Of a stretch of DNA of 64,000 bases, positions 18,138-26,519 are shown piece by piece; positions within the stretch are counted from its first letter, which is position 1, and each line of letters opens with the position of its first letter. A program made the translations under genes and the position numbers. The notes beneath the pieces were generated by a model that did not search any database, was not told the DNA's origin, and saw only the letters and a list, made by a program, of their open reading frames with translations. Origin of the DNA: Pontivivens insulae (lineage in GTDB: Bacteria; Pseudomonadota; Alphaproteobacteria; Rhodobacterales; Rhodobacteraceae); NCBI RefSeq assembly GCF_900302495.1, contig NZ_OMKW01000002.1, positions 248,001 through 312,000 on the forward strand. The letters run 5' to 3'.

Positions 18138-19883
18138 TCAGTCACCAGATTGAATGTCGTGAAGTTGGCGATAGAGACCATCGCGCGACAGCAATTCTTC
18201 ATGCGTGCCACTTTCGCGCCGCTGGCCGCTTTCGATCACGTGGATCAGATCGGCATTTCGGATGGTCGACAATCGATGCGCAATGACAACGACCGTTCTG
18301 CCTTGCATCAGGCGGTCAATCGCCTCCATCACCTTTTGCTCCGAGGCGGTGTCGAGCGCGGACGTCGCCTCATCCAACAGCAGGATTGGTGCATCACTGA
18401 GCATTGCGCGGGCGATTGCGATGCGCTGGCGTTGACCTCCTGACAGTCGCCCGCCGCCTTCACCCACCCGTGCATCATAGCCGCCGGGCAGGGCCATGAT
18501 GAAATCGTGAGCGTTGGCGTCACGTGCGGCCTGCTCAATCTCTGCCTGCGTCGCTCCCGCTCGCCCCATTGCGATGTTTTCGCTGACGGTCAGATCGAAG
18601 AGAAAGGCATCCTGCCCGACGACCGCGATTTCGGAGCGAAGCTCTGACGCGCTGACCGTGGAAATGTCGGCACCGTCAATTCGAACCGTACCCTCATCGG
18701 GGCGATACAGACGGTCGATCATGGCAAGTACGGTCGATTTTCCACCACCGGACGGACCAACCAGGGCCGTAACCCGTTGCGCTGGCATCTCAAGGGTGAG
18801 CGTATCCAGGACCCGCGTTTCACCATAGGAGAATGAAACGCTGTCGAATGTGATTGCTCCCTCACCCAATGGCAGCGCGCCATTGCCCCGCTCGCTTTCA
18901 TCCGGGATCTGGTCGAGCACTTCATACAGCATGGCCACGCCAACCATCTGCCTGCGGTAGTCTACGTTGAACTTGCCCAATCGTTTGCCCGGTTCATAAG
19001 CCAGCAGGAAAGCGGTCAGGAAGGAGAAGAGCGAACCGGCATCCAGCGTGCCGTTCGAAATGCGGTAGCCGCCATAGAGGATTACGGCAGCGAAAACGAA
19101 GCCACCCAGCATATCCATCACCGGCGAAGTGATATTGGACAAGCGCGCGATCTTGTCGTTGAGCCGCCGGACCGTTCGCACGCTCTCATCGGCCCGGTCC
19201 TGAAGGCTGTCCTGCAGATTGAAGGATCGCACGATGCGGGCGCCCAGATAGCTTTCTTTCACCAGGCCCGTGAGGTGCGAGACGCTCTCGAACTCGCTCT
19301 GCGCCACGCGGGTCATGCGCTTCATGACAGCCATAATGCCCAAGACAACGGGCGGGGCCACGAAAAGCGCGAAGAACGACATAAGCGGATCTTGCAGAAA
19401 CATCACCACGACGAGCGCGATGAGTGAGAGAATATCGCGCCCCGCTGCCATGATCAGTAATTGCAGCGCAGTTCGCGCAGACAACACCCCCTGCTGGAAG
19501 CGGACCATCAGGTCGCCCATCTCCTGCTTGTCGATCCATGCGAGCGATTGCGCCTGGACCTGCGCAAACATCCGCGTTTGCAAGCTGGCGACGATCCTGT
19601 TGCCGATCCGTGCGAGCACGACTTGGGCCGCATAGGTTGTGACGCCACGTACAAAGAAGATGGCCGCAACTGTTGCGGACACGGTGAATACGAGGCCCGG
19701 AACCGGATCAACGAAGACTTCGTTGATCACATCTTCCATGACCCAGGCCGACGCGGCCGTCATCGCGGAGGCGATTGTCAGCAACACGAAACCCAGCAGG
19801 TAGCCACGCCAATACTCGCGCGCATTCTCGGCAAGCAGGCGGCGCGTCAGCGACGGGGTCTGAGATGGATCCGGTGTGGTCAT
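18138..19883 (-). CDS. MsbA-like ABC exporter, fused membrane and ATPase domains
   Basis: A 581-aa half-transporter. Residues 25-320 form a six-helix ABC transmembrane domain; residues 345-575 form the nucleotide-binding domain with Walker A GPSGGGKST, signature LSGGQRQR, Walker B ILLLDEATSALD and H-loop IAHRLST. Such proteins flip or export lipids, lipopolysaccharide precursors or drugs as homodimers. The real msbA is often linked to lipid A genes, which are absent here, so substrate is open. It stands alone, between a transporter gene and guaA, with 59 bases to the guaA stop. Confidence 0.86.
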   Translation of the reverse strand: MTTPDPSQTPSLTRRLLAENAREYWRGYLLGFVLLTIASAMTAASAWVMEDVINEVFVDPVPGLVFTVSATVAAIFFVRGVTTYAAQVVLARIGNRIVASLQTRMFAQVQAQSLAWIDKQEMGDLMVRFQQGVLSARTALQLLIMAAGRDILSLIALVVVMFLQDPLMSFFALFVAPPVVLGIMAVMKRMTRVAQSEFESVSHLTGLVKESYLGARIVRSFNLQDSLQDRADESVRTVRRLNDKIARLSNITSPVMDMLGGFVFAAVILYGGYRISNGTLDAGSLFSFLTAFLLAYEPGKRLGKFNVDYRRQMVGVAMLYEVLDQIPDESERGNGALPLGEGAITFDSVSFSYGETRVLDTLTLEMPAQRVTALVGPSGGGKSTVLAMIDRLYRPDEGTVRIDGADISTVSASELRSEIAVVGQDAFLFDLTVSENIAMGRAGATQAEIEQAARDANAHDFIMALPGGYDARVGEGGGRLSGGQRQRIAIARAMLSDAPILLLDEATSALDTASEQKVMEAIDRLMQGRTVVVIAHRLSTIRNADLIHVIESGQRRESGTHEELLSRDGLYRQLHDIQSGD

Positions 19884-19942
19884 TGGCGCTCCGCTATCAG
19901 CCCAACCGATTTAGTCGGTCAGGCCAGACAATCCAAGCGGCG

Positions 19943-21505
19943 TCACTCCCACTCAATCGTTCCGGGAGGTTTGGACGTGATGTCATAGGTGACACGGTTG
20001 ATGCCCGGAACCTCGTTGATGATCCGGGTCGCCGTCTCCCCGAGGAAGTCATGGCTGAACGGGTAGTAGTCGGCCGTCATCCCGTCTACGCTGGTTACCG
20101 CGCGCAGCGCGCAGGCGAAATCATAGGTGCGCCCGTCGCCCATGACGCCCACCGTGCGGACCGGCAGGATGGCAACGAAAGCCTGCCAGATCTCATCGTA
20201 AAGACCGTGGCGGCGAATCTGGTCGATGTAAACTGCGTCTGCCTTGCGCAGAATGTCGAGCTTTTCGCGGGTAATCTCTCCGGGACAGCGAATGGCGAGG
20301 CCGGGTCCGGGGAAGGGGTGACGCCCGATGAAACTGTCGGGCAGGCCCAACTCACGCCCCAGCGCGCGAACCTCGTCCTTGAACAGCTCGCGCAGCGGCT
20401 CCACCAGTTTCAGGCCCATCTTCTCAGGCAAGCCGCCGACATTGTGGTGGGACTTGATCGTGACGGACGGGCCGCCGGAGAATGACACACTCTCGATCAC
20501 GTCAGGGTACAGCGTGCCTTGCGCAAGGAATTTCGCCCCGCCAACCTCGCCCGCATGCTTTTGGAACACGTCAATGAAGAGTTTGCCGATGGTTTTACGC
20601 TTCGTTTCGGGGTCACTCTCGCCCTCAAGCGCGCCAAGGAACAATTCCTGCTCATCTGCATGGATCAGCGGCATATTGTAGTGATCGCGGAACATGGTCA
20701 CGACTTCTTCCGCCTCGCCCTGCCGCAACAGGCCATGGTCGACGAAGACGCAGGTCAGCTGATCGCCGATTGCTTCATGGATCAGAACCGCCGCAACGGA
20801 GCTGTCGACACCGCCTGAAAGGCCGCAGATCACCTTGGCATCGCCCACCTGCGCGCGGATCTTGCGGATCGCCTCTTCGCGGTAGGCGCCCATTGTCCAG
20901 TCACCGGTGAAGCCCGCCAGCTCAACAAAGTTCTGATACAGCGTCTTGCCATTCGGCGTGTGATGCACCTCCGGATGGAACTGGACCGCAAAAAAGTTCC
21001 GGTCGAGATCGGCCGTGATCGCAAATGGTGCGTTGGGCGAGGTTCCATAGACCTCAAAACCCGGCGCGATGGCAGAGACATGGTCGCCATGGCTCATCCA
21101 GACCTGCTCACGCTCTTCCAGGAACCAGCCCTTCAGCAGATCGATGCGCTGCTCCTCTGGTGTGACGTAGGCGCGCCCGAACTCTGCTGTGCCGTGGCCA
21201 CGCTCCACCTTGCCACCCAGCATGTGCATCATGACCTGCTGGCCGTAGCAAATGCCCAGAACGGGAACCCCTAACTCGAACACCTCTGACGGAGGGCGCG
21301 GTGACCCTTCATCGATGACGCTGGCCGGGCCGCCCGACAGGATCACGGCTTTCGGAGCAAATTCTTGCAGAAAGGCCGAGGTCACATTCTGAAAGGGATG
21401 AATTTCGCAATAGACATCGAGCTCTCGCAGGCGGCGCGCAATCAGCTGAGTGACCTGGCTGCCGAAGTCGATGATGAGGAGGCGGGCATGGAGCGTGTCT
21501 GTCAT
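19943..21505 (-). CDS. guaA: GMP synthase (glutamine-hydrolysing)
   Basis: A 520-aa enzyme that aminates XMP to GMP. The N-terminal class I glutamine amidotransferase has the catalytic Cys in VLGICYGQQ and the His-Glu pair in [10 protein letters not shown]; the ATP pyrophosphatase domain has the P-loop [10 protein letters not shown], and the dimerisation domain ends in [13 protein letters not shown], the universal GuaA C-terminus. The start at 21505 gives the family length; a TTG at 21523 would add six residues. A small membrane protein gene lies 43 bases upstream on the same strand. Confidence 0.96.
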   Translation of the reverse strand: MTDTLHARLLIIDFGSQVTQLIARRLRELDVYCEIHPFQNVTSAFLQEFAPKAVILSGGPASVIDEGSPRPPSEVFELGVPVLGICYGQQVMMHMLGGKVERGHGTAEFGRAYVTPEEQRIDLLKGWFLEEREQVWMSHGDHVSAIAPGFEVYGTSPNAPFAITADLDRNFFAVQFHPEVHHTPNGKTLYQNFVELAGFTGDWTMGAYREEAIRKIRAQVGDAKVICGLSGGVDSSVAAVLIHEAIGDQLTCVFVDHGLLRQGEAEEVVTMFRDHYNMPLIHADEQELFLGALEGESDPETKRKTIGKLFIDVFQKHAGEVGGAKFLAQGTLYPDVIESVSFSGGPSVTIKSHHNVGGLPEKMGLKLVEPLRELFKDEVRALGRELGLPDSFIGRHPFPGPGLAIRCPGEITREKLDILRKADAVYIDQIRRHGLYDEIWQAFVAILPVRTVGVMGDGRTYDFACALRAVTSVDGMTADYYPFSHDFLGETATRIINEVPGINRVTYDITSKPPGTIEWE

Positions 21506-21547
21506 GCGCACGCGATAGGCCAAGCCCCGGATTCGGGCAAGCCCTGC

Positions 21548-21724
21548 TCAGATGGCAGATGCGTCTTTTACCTGACGGCGATGCACGCGCATCATCAACC
21601 AGCCACCGGCGGCCACGCAAAACAACGCGAAGGGCAGACCTATAGCGAGGGGACCGGTCCACAGGACAAAGCTGCCCGCAAAGCAGTAGGAGATCATTGT
21701 CAGCAGTGCAGCGAAGTAAGCCAT
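21548..21724 (-). CDS. Small two-helix membrane protein, function unknown
   Basis: A 58-aa protein with two hydrophobic helices (AYFAALLTMISYCFAGSFVLW and LAIGLPFALFCVAAGGWLMM) and a basic C-terminus (RVHRRQVKD), typical of small inner-membrane proteins. The start at 21724 is preceded by GGGGCTGA. It lies 42 bases before guaA on the same strand. Not recognised as a named family; coding is supported by the hydrophobic pattern and the positive-inside tail. Confidence 0.6.
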   Translation of the reverse strand: MAYFAALLTMISYCFAGSFVLWTGPLAIGLPFALFCVAAGGWLMMRVHRRQVKDASAI

Positions 21725-21850
21725 GTTCAGCCCCAAACTGTTTTAGACAGGCGGACAATCTCACGGCTTTGATACTTTTGCAGTGCCCATGGACACATTC
21801 CCGCCATTTTTTTTGATTGGCCCGGAAAAAATTGATGTCCGGGCTTCTCT

Positions 21851-21988
21851 TCAGCGTCGCTGAAACAAACGTTTTAGCAGTGGAATGCGCGCCTCGCGTT
21901 GCAATCTTGCAAAGTACTCCCGTTCTTCTTCAATGCCTGTTCGACCCGGCGGCACAATTCCAGTCTTTCTTCGAATATATTCGTCCAT
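21851..21988 (-). CDS. 45-aa basic small protein, function unknown
   Basis: A short frame starting ATG at 21988 with an excellent ribosome binding site (AAGGAGTTGAGCC before the ATG) and ending TGA at 21851-21853. The product begins MDEYIRRKTG, is highly charged and ends in a basic stretch LLKRLFQRR. No transmembrane helix or cysteine is present; one amphipathic helix covers about residues 19-44. A hairpin GCCCGGA...TCCGGGC (21823-21847 region) follows the stop. I do not recognise a family. Strength of the SD and clean frame favour a real gene. Confidence 0.6.
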   Translation of the reverse strand: MDEYIRRKTGIVPPGRTGIEEEREYFARLQREARIPLLKRLFQRR

Positions 21989-22081
21989 GGCTCAACTCCT
22001 TGTAATATTGTGGTCTGCTTAGCAATATGAGGGCTGAGCATGAATCTCGCTACAGCCAGAAACGTGAGGCGGTTTGCAAAA

Positions 22082-22915
22082 ATGAAAAGCGATCTTGGTT
22101 GGGATGATATCGGTCTGTTTGCCGTGGTCGGACGCCATGCAAGCCTTACTCAAGCGGCGGCTGAGACAGGGATCAGTGTCGCAACCCTCAGCAGGCGACT
22201 TCGCGCATTTGAGGCAAAGACGGGTCGCCGATTGTTTCAGCATGGAGCTGCCGGGTACGCATTAACTGCCGAGGGCCGGTCGCTGTTCGCTAAGGCGGCT
22301 GATATGGAGCGGGCCGCCGCAGAAATTGAGGCCTGGCGAAAGGCCGGGCAGGGACCAATACCGGTGCGGATTTCCGCTGGTATGTGGACCGGCGCCGATC
22401 TGGCCGCGAATCTCAGGCGGTACTGGTCGCCTGATGCAATCTGGCTGCCTGAATTCATCAACACGAACCAAAAGCTCGATATCGCGCGAAGAGAGGTTGA
22501 TATTGGGGTGCGAAACCGAAGGCCCGAGCAGCCTTGGCTTGCCGCACGAAAAATCGGCACGGTGAACTATGCGATCTTTGCCCGCGATCACGATGTCGAG
22601 GGGTGGATCGGCAGTTCTGGGGATGCGGCAGCAACGCGTACTTCGGCCTGGGTTCAGCGACATCATGGCGCAGAAATTGTGACGCGGGCAAATCACACGC
22701 AACTCGGCCTCTCTCTCGCGCAGGCCGGCCTTGGTCGCATCGTTTTGCCGCTTTCGGTCGTGCGGGATAAGGAAAATCTGGTTCAGATCGGGCCGGTAAT
22801 CGATGAATTGCAGACCGAGGAATGGTTGGTCACCCATCATGAAGCCCGACACGAACCCGCAATCAGAGCCGCGTTGGAGGCCCTTGCAGGATATCTGACG
22901 GCGCGTGGGGGTTGA
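22082..22915 (+). CDS. LysR-type transcriptional regulator
   Basis: A 277-aa regulator. The N-terminal winged helix is clear (DDIGLFAVVGRHASLTQAAAETGISVATLSRRL, here quoted in part: SLTQAAAETGISVATLSRRL) and the C-terminal part resembles a short LysR effector domain. The start at 22082 follows GAGGCGG by nine bases; a start at 22040 would add 14 residues. The effector domain is compact, as in regulators of the GcvA/AmpR-like or DsdC groups in Rhodobacterales. It stands alone, divergent from the small-protein gene at 21988, which is the first candidate target. Confidence 0.78.
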   Translation: MKSDLGWDDIGLFAVVGRHASLTQAAAETGISVATLSRRLRAFEAKTGRRLFQHGAAGYALTAEGRSLFAKAADMERAAAEIEAWRKAGQGPIPVRISAGMWTGADLAANLRRYWSPDAIWLPEFINTNQKLDIARREVDIGVRNRRPEQPWLAARKIGTVNYAIFARDHDVEGWIGSSGDAAATRTSAWVQRHHGAEIVTRANHTQLGLSLAQAGLGRIVLPLSVVRDKENLVQIGPVIDELQTEEWLVTHHEARHEPAIRAALEALAGYLTARGG

Positions 22916-22969
22916 GCCGCCCAGATCAACACCTTATCTTTCCACTCAGGTATTGTGAGGAGTAGTCCG

Positions 22970-23320
22970 ATGTTCGCCATCCCCGGCAAACAGGCCGTTA
23001 CCATGACAGACAGCGCCGCCGCGCAGATTCGCCGCCTGATGGAAAGTGGCGACAAATCTGGTCTGCGCATCGGCGTGAAAAAGGGCGGCTGCGCCGGCAT
23101 GGAATACACGATGGACTATGTCAGCGAGATCGATCCCCTCGATGAGATCGTCGAACAGGACGGTGCCCGGGTCATGATCGCGCCGATGGCACAGATGTTT
23201 CTCTTCGGGACAGAGATTGACTATGTCACATCCCTTCTCGAGTCTGGGTTCGAGTTCCGGAATCCGAATGTGACCGAAGCCTGTGGATGTGGAGAGTCGA
23301 TCAAGTTCGCGGGAATGTAA
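22970..23320 (+). CDS. A-type iron-sulfur carrier (HesB/IscA/ErpA family)
   Basis: A 116-aa protein with the three conserved cysteines of A-type carriers: C41 in KKGGCAGME and C105/C107 in EACGCGES. It delivers or stores Fe-S clusters for client enzymes. The start at 22970 has GAGGAG upstream. It is isolated from suf or isc genes, as often in Rhodobacterales where the sufA-like gene is separate. Which of IscA, SufA or ErpA it corresponds to cannot be decided from the sequence; SufA-like is most likely in this lineage. Confidence 0.87.
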   Translation: MFAIPGKQAVTMTDSAAAQIRRLMESGDKSGLRIGVKKGGCAGMEYTMDYVSEIDPLDEIVEQDGARVMIAPMAQMFLFGTEIDYVTSLLESGFEFRNPNVTEACGCGESIKFAGM

Positions 23321-23408
23321 CGCCCGCTCACGATCTACTGTGCGAACGTTATTCGCGCCATTTCATGGTCTTGCATAGGGTCGGCTCATCTTAGGAATGG
23401 AGCCCGAC

Positions 23409-24059
23409 ATGACCTCTTTTAAAACCAGTTTGTCCCCTTTGATGCTTGGCCTGATGGTCAGCGTTGCCCTTCCCGCATATGCTCAGGAAAGTACGGACGC
23501 GTCGACCGACGCAGCCGCGGATCCAGTCTTTGAAGAAGTTGTCAGCGAAACCGTTGAAGCTGCCGAGGAGGTCGCGGACGTGACCGAAGTGGCCGTTGAG
23601 GAGGTTGAGGCGGCGGCGGATGACGCCCCGACCCTCGAAGAAATTGCGGCATCCGACGACAATCTTGAAATGCGTGATGATGAAGAGGGCGAGCCTGACA
23701 CGATGGTCATGCTCTCGGACGTTCTGTTTGGATTTGGGGATGCGACCTTGCAGCCGGAAGCGATTGCGACCTTGTCCTCCATCGCGCCGAGCCTCGCAGA
23801 ACTTGGGGCGTTTACGCTGAACGGTCATACGGACAGCGTGGGCGATGAAGCGTTCAATGTCGCATTGGGAGAGCGTCGCGCGGCGGCTGTTCGCGATTGG
23901 CTCGTCTCTGAGGGGGGGCTTTCTGCGGACGGGATTACGGTGAATGGTGTTGGCGAAGCCGACCCAATCGTTCCAAACCGCGCGGAAGATGGAACGGACC
24001 TGCCGGAAAATCGGGCTCAGAATCGCCGCGTCGAATTCGTCGTTCCCGACGAGGGCTGA
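23409..24059 (+). CDS. OmpA-family envelope protein
   Basis: A 216-aa secreted protein. Residues 1-25 are a signal peptide (ending LPAYA), residues 26-100 form a strongly acidic, Glu/Ala/Val-rich linker of low complexity, and residues 105-216 form an OmpA-like peptidoglycan-binding domain with NGHTDSVGDEAFNVALGERRA and NRRVEFVV. There is no lipobox or beta-barrel, so it is probably periplasmic. The start at 23409 follows GGAATGGAG; an ATG at 23397 lies within that site. It precedes tpiA by 78 bases. Confidence 0.82.
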   Translation: MTSFKTSLSPLMLGLMVSVALPAYAQESTDASTDAAADPVFEEVVSETVEAAEEVADVTEVAVEEVEAAADDAPTLEEIAASDDNLEMRDDEEGEPDTMVMLSDVLFGFGDATLQPEAIATLSSIAPSLAELGAFTLNGHTDSVGDEAFNVALGERRAAAVRDWLVSEGGLSADGITVNGVGEADPIVPNRAEDGTDLPENRAQNRRVEFVVPDEG

Positions 24060-24137
24060 CGCTTCGGGCGCAAGGGGGTGTGAAATGCACGAGGGTGCGG
24101 TATGTGTGCGCAAACACCATACCAGAAGGACTGCTCC

Positions 24138-24887
24138 ATGTCGGATATCCGCCCCCTGATCGCCGGAAACTGGAAGATGAATGGCTCACGCGCCGCGATG
24201 GCAGAGGTTTCCGCGCTGGCGGCAGCCCACCCGGCGCCGGGCTGCGACGTGATGCTTTGCCCGCCCGCGCCCTTGCTGCCGATCATGGTTGAAGCTGCGA
24301 GTGGCACGAAGATCGCCGTTGGCGCACAGGATTGCCACGCGAATGTGTCCGGGGCGCATACTGGTGATACCTCTGCAACACTGATTGCAGAGCTTGGCGC
24401 AACAGCCGTCATCGTTGGCCATAGCGAGCGTCGCGCGGATCACGGGGAAACCGACGCCGCCATCGCAGCAAAAGCGGCAGCAGCCCATCAGGCTGGTCTG
24501 ATTGCGATCATTTGCATTGGAGAGACTGAGGCGGAACGTGATGCGGGTCGCGCCCTTGAGGTGGCGCGCAGCCAGCTTGCAGGCTCACTTCCGGCGGGGG
24601 CGACTGCTGCAAACACGGTGATCGCATATGAACCGGTATGGGCCATCGGGACGGGAAAAGTCGCGTCCGTTGCGGACATCGATGAAGTGCACAGCGCGCT
24701 GCGCACGGCGCTTGCCGATTTGATGAGCGCGGAAGACGCTGCCGCGACGCGCCTCCTTTATGGTGGCTCGGTTAAGCCCGGGAATGCCGCCGAAATCTTC
24801 GCAGTGACCGACGTGAACGGGGCTCTGGTCGGGGGAGCGTCGCTGAAGGCGGCCGATTTCGGCGGCATCATCGCTGCCGCCGAATAG
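24138..24887 (+). CDS. tpiA: Triose-phosphate isomerase
   Basis: A 249-aa TIM-barrel enzyme interconverting dihydroxyacetone phosphate and glyceraldehyde 3-phosphate. Key motifs are GNWKMNG with catalytic Asn and Lys, VGHSERR with the electrophilic His, and [11 protein letters not shown] with the catalytic Glu and the mobile loop 6, followed by [10 protein letters not shown]. Length is standard. The start at 24138 has AGAAGGA upstream; a longer frame from 24102 lacks family similarity. Confidence 0.96.
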   Translation: MSDIRPLIAGNWKMNGSRAAMAEVSALAAAHPAPGCDVMLCPPAPLLPIMVEAASGTKIAVGAQDCHANVSGAHTGDTSATLIAELGATAVIVGHSERRADHGETDAAIAAKAAAAHQAGLIAIICIGETEAERDAGRALEVARSQLAGSLPAGATAANTVIAYEPVWAIGTGKVASVADIDEVHSALRTALADLMSAEDAAATRLLYGGSVKPGNAAEIFAVTDVNGALVGGASLKAADFGGIIAAAE

Positions 24888-24900
24888 CCGACAAGTAGGG

Positions 24901-25353
24901 TCAGGCCAGACCCATCAGAGCCTTGGCCTGACCAACCCAATCGTCGCGCACGGGCCGATCGCGAAACGCGGACAACTGCGCACTCAGCTCATCAATCTGG
25001 CGTTCGCCCATCTCGGCAATTTCACGCAGGGTGGTGATGCCCAGTTCGTTGAGCTCATTGGCCATTTTTGGGCCAACGCCCTTAATCTGCGTCAGATCGT
25101 CGATCACGTGTTCAGCGATTTCACTGGCGGCTTTGCTGGTTTTTGCAGCGGACATGGCTGCATCTTCCATGGCGTCGCCCATCTTGGCGCTGGCTTCTGC
25201 CATCACAGGCGTATGTCCGTCCGTTCCGGACATCAGCGAGGCAAAGCGCCACTCAACGCCGAAAAACGGCGCCATCGGGGAAAAACTCATCCAATAGTCG
25301 GTAATCGCCTCGCCAGCGCGAGGACGGATCATCTCTGGCAGGGTCTGAAACAT
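24901..25353 (-). CDS. Phasin-like helix-hairpin-helix protein
   Basis: A 150-aa protein. The N-terminal part has an aromatic segment (DYWMSFSPMAPFFGVEWRFA) resembling granule-associated proteins, a helical Ala/Lys/Glu-rich middle, and a C-terminal helix-hairpin-helix domain (LTQIKGVGPKMANELNELGI) of the kind seen in DUF4332-like proteins. The start at 25353 is preceded by GGGAAG. A PhaR-like TGC palindrome lies just upstream, which together with the N-terminus suggests a link to polyhydroxyalkanoate granules; that is inference. Exact function unknown. Confidence 0.65.
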   Translation of the reverse strand: MFQTLPEMIRPRAGEAITDYWMSFSPMAPFFGVEWRFASLMSGTDGHTPVMAEASAKMGDAMEDAAMSAAKTSKAASEIAEHVIDDLTQIKGVGPKMANELNELGITTLREIAEMGERQIDELSAQLSAFRDRPVRDDWVGQAKALMGLA

Positions 25354-25371
25354 TCTACGCTTCCCATAATG

Positions 25372-25416
25372 TTGCGGTGCAACAATATCAGGAATTGCGC
25401 TGCACCGCAATATCAG
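25372..25416. promoter_or_regulatory. TGC-rich palindromic operator candidate (PhaR-like)
   Basis: TTGC-GGT-GCAA at 25372-25382 has the TGC-N3-GCA arrangement bound by the poly-hydroxyalkanoate regulator PhaR in Paracoccus. A second arm TGCACCGCAA (25401-25410) pairs perfectly with TTGCGGTGCA, and both are followed by CAATATCAG (25383-25391 and 25408-25416). The site lies in the 59-base gap upstream of the leftward phasin-like gene. Confidence 0.45.
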
Positions 25417-25895
25417 CGTCTCGCGCGCAGCGCAGTGACGTCCGCAGACCATTCCAATGTCCCCTGGACGGCGGGCAGATCATTGAAAAGGTAGGTGAAG
25501 CGCACGTCGCGCAACTGACCTGGCGGGATGCGTTGCACGGTCGTGCCACGCTCCTGCCCTATGATGACACATCCGGCATCGGTGCAATCTGAAAGCGTAA
25601 GCTCCATCTCAAGTTCATAGATGCTTTGATCGTCTGACAGGTTGAATGCACGCCCGGTCAACGTCGTCGTACGGACGCCGGGGGTCAGTTCAAGGTCTGT
25701 AATCTCGACCTGGCCGGGCTCAAGTGGTGGCGGCGTGCTGGGATAAAGTAAGTCTCGCCCGGCCAGCGCGATCAACACCACCAGACCGAAGGCTCCGACG
25801 ATTGCGATGCCAATGCGCACCTCGCGCCGTTTTATCACGAGATAGAGCAGGCCAAGTGCGACAAATGGCAGAAGGTAAAGCATGGGTCCCCTCAT
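25413..25895 (-). CDS. Membrane-anchored hypothetical protein
   Basis: A 160-aa protein with two N-terminal membrane helices (LYLLPFVALGLLYLVI and IGIAIVGAFGLVVLIALAG) and a soluble beta-rich domain of about 105 residues carrying two cysteines (LSDCTDAGCVII). The soluble part looks like an immunoglobulin-like or FxLYD-type domain exposed in the periplasm. The start at 25895 overlaps the Lrp-gene stop (ATGA) behind GGAGG; a second ATG at 25883 has AGGGGA upstream. Co-transcribed with the Lrp regulator. Not recognised further. Confidence 0.65.
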   Translation of the reverse strand: MRGPMLYLLPFVALGLLYLVIKRREVRIGIAIVGAFGLVVLIALAGRDLLYPSTPPPLEPGQVEITDLELTPGVRTTTLTGRAFNLSDDQSIYELEMELTLSDCTDAGCVIIGQERGTTVQRIPPGQLRDVRFTYLFNDLPAVQGTLEWSADVTALRARR

Positions 25896-26365
25896 TCAGC
25901 CTCCAGAATCGGGAGGGCGGTGGTGTTCTTGATCTCCTCCATCGAAAGTGTGGAGGTTACGTTGTAAATCGATACTTCCGAGATCAGTGCGCGGTAGAAA
26001 TCATCATATGCGCGCGCCGAAGCGACGCGCACCTTCAGGATATAGTCAATGTCTCCCGCAAGGCGATGGGCCTCCATCACTTCGGCACGACTTTTCACCG
26101 CATTCAAGAAACGGTCCAGCCATCCTGCATCATGCTCACTGGTGCGAATAAGTACAAAAAAGCAAGCTTCTAGGCCAAGTGCTTCCGGGTCGAGCAAAGT
26201 GGTCTGACCTTTGATGATCCCGGCCTCGCGCATTTTGCGGATCCGGTTCCAGACCGGGGTTTTCGACGCGCCGACCCGACGGGCAATTTCATCCAGCGAT
26301 GTCGATGCATCGGCCTGCAATTCGGCAAGGATGTTCCGGTCAATCGCATCAAGACGGATGTTCAT
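25892..26365 (-). CDS. Lrp/AsnC-family transcriptional regulator
   Basis: A 157-aa regulator with an N-terminal winged helix (LDAIDRNILAELQADASTS, KTPVWNRIRKM) and a C-terminal RAM effector domain (LAGDIDYILKVRV). The start at 26365 has GAGGAGAAG upstream. It is divergent from the cysG sulfate-assimilation operon across 154 bases containing a dyad and a spaced direct repeat, so it is the obvious candidate regulator of sulfur assimilation here and of itself. Such a role in Rhodobacterales is inference from position; Lrp proteins usually sense amino acids. Confidence 0.83.
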   Translation of the reverse strand: MNIRLDAIDRNILAELQADASTSLDEIARRVGASKTPVWNRIRKMREAGIIKGQTTLLDPEALGLEACFFVLIRTSEHDAGWLDRFLNAVKSRAEVMEAHRLAGDIDYILKVRVASARAYDDFYRALISEVSIYNVTSTLSMEEIKNTTALPILEAE

Positions 26366-26420
26366 TCCGCTTCTCCTCGTCTTTCGGGAACGATGGCGTT
26401 CCAAGCAGCGCTACACAGTC

Positions 26421-26474
26421 ATAACGTTCTTATTTTTGGCCGTCTATTCCCCAAATCTTGGAATAATGTTCTAA
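26421..26474. promoter_or_regulatory. Operator candidates between the Lrp gene and cysG
   Basis: Two near-identical blocks ATAACGTTCTTA (26421-26432) and ATAATGTTCTAA (26463-26474) start 42 bases apart, close to four helical turns. Between them lies a dyad ATTCC-N9-GGAAT (26446-26464). Lrp proteins bind as octamers to phased sites, so this arrangement fits a control region for the divergent pair. Confidence 0.5.
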
Positions 26475-26519
26475 ACGACCCAAGTGTTTGAGACCCCGCA
26501 ACGGGGCAGGAGTCAAGCG

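Noticed and set aside
17817-18443. Plus-strand frame of 208 codons in the gap near the ABC exporter
   Set aside because: Most of it is antisense to the exporter gene; no start site, motif or domain pattern.
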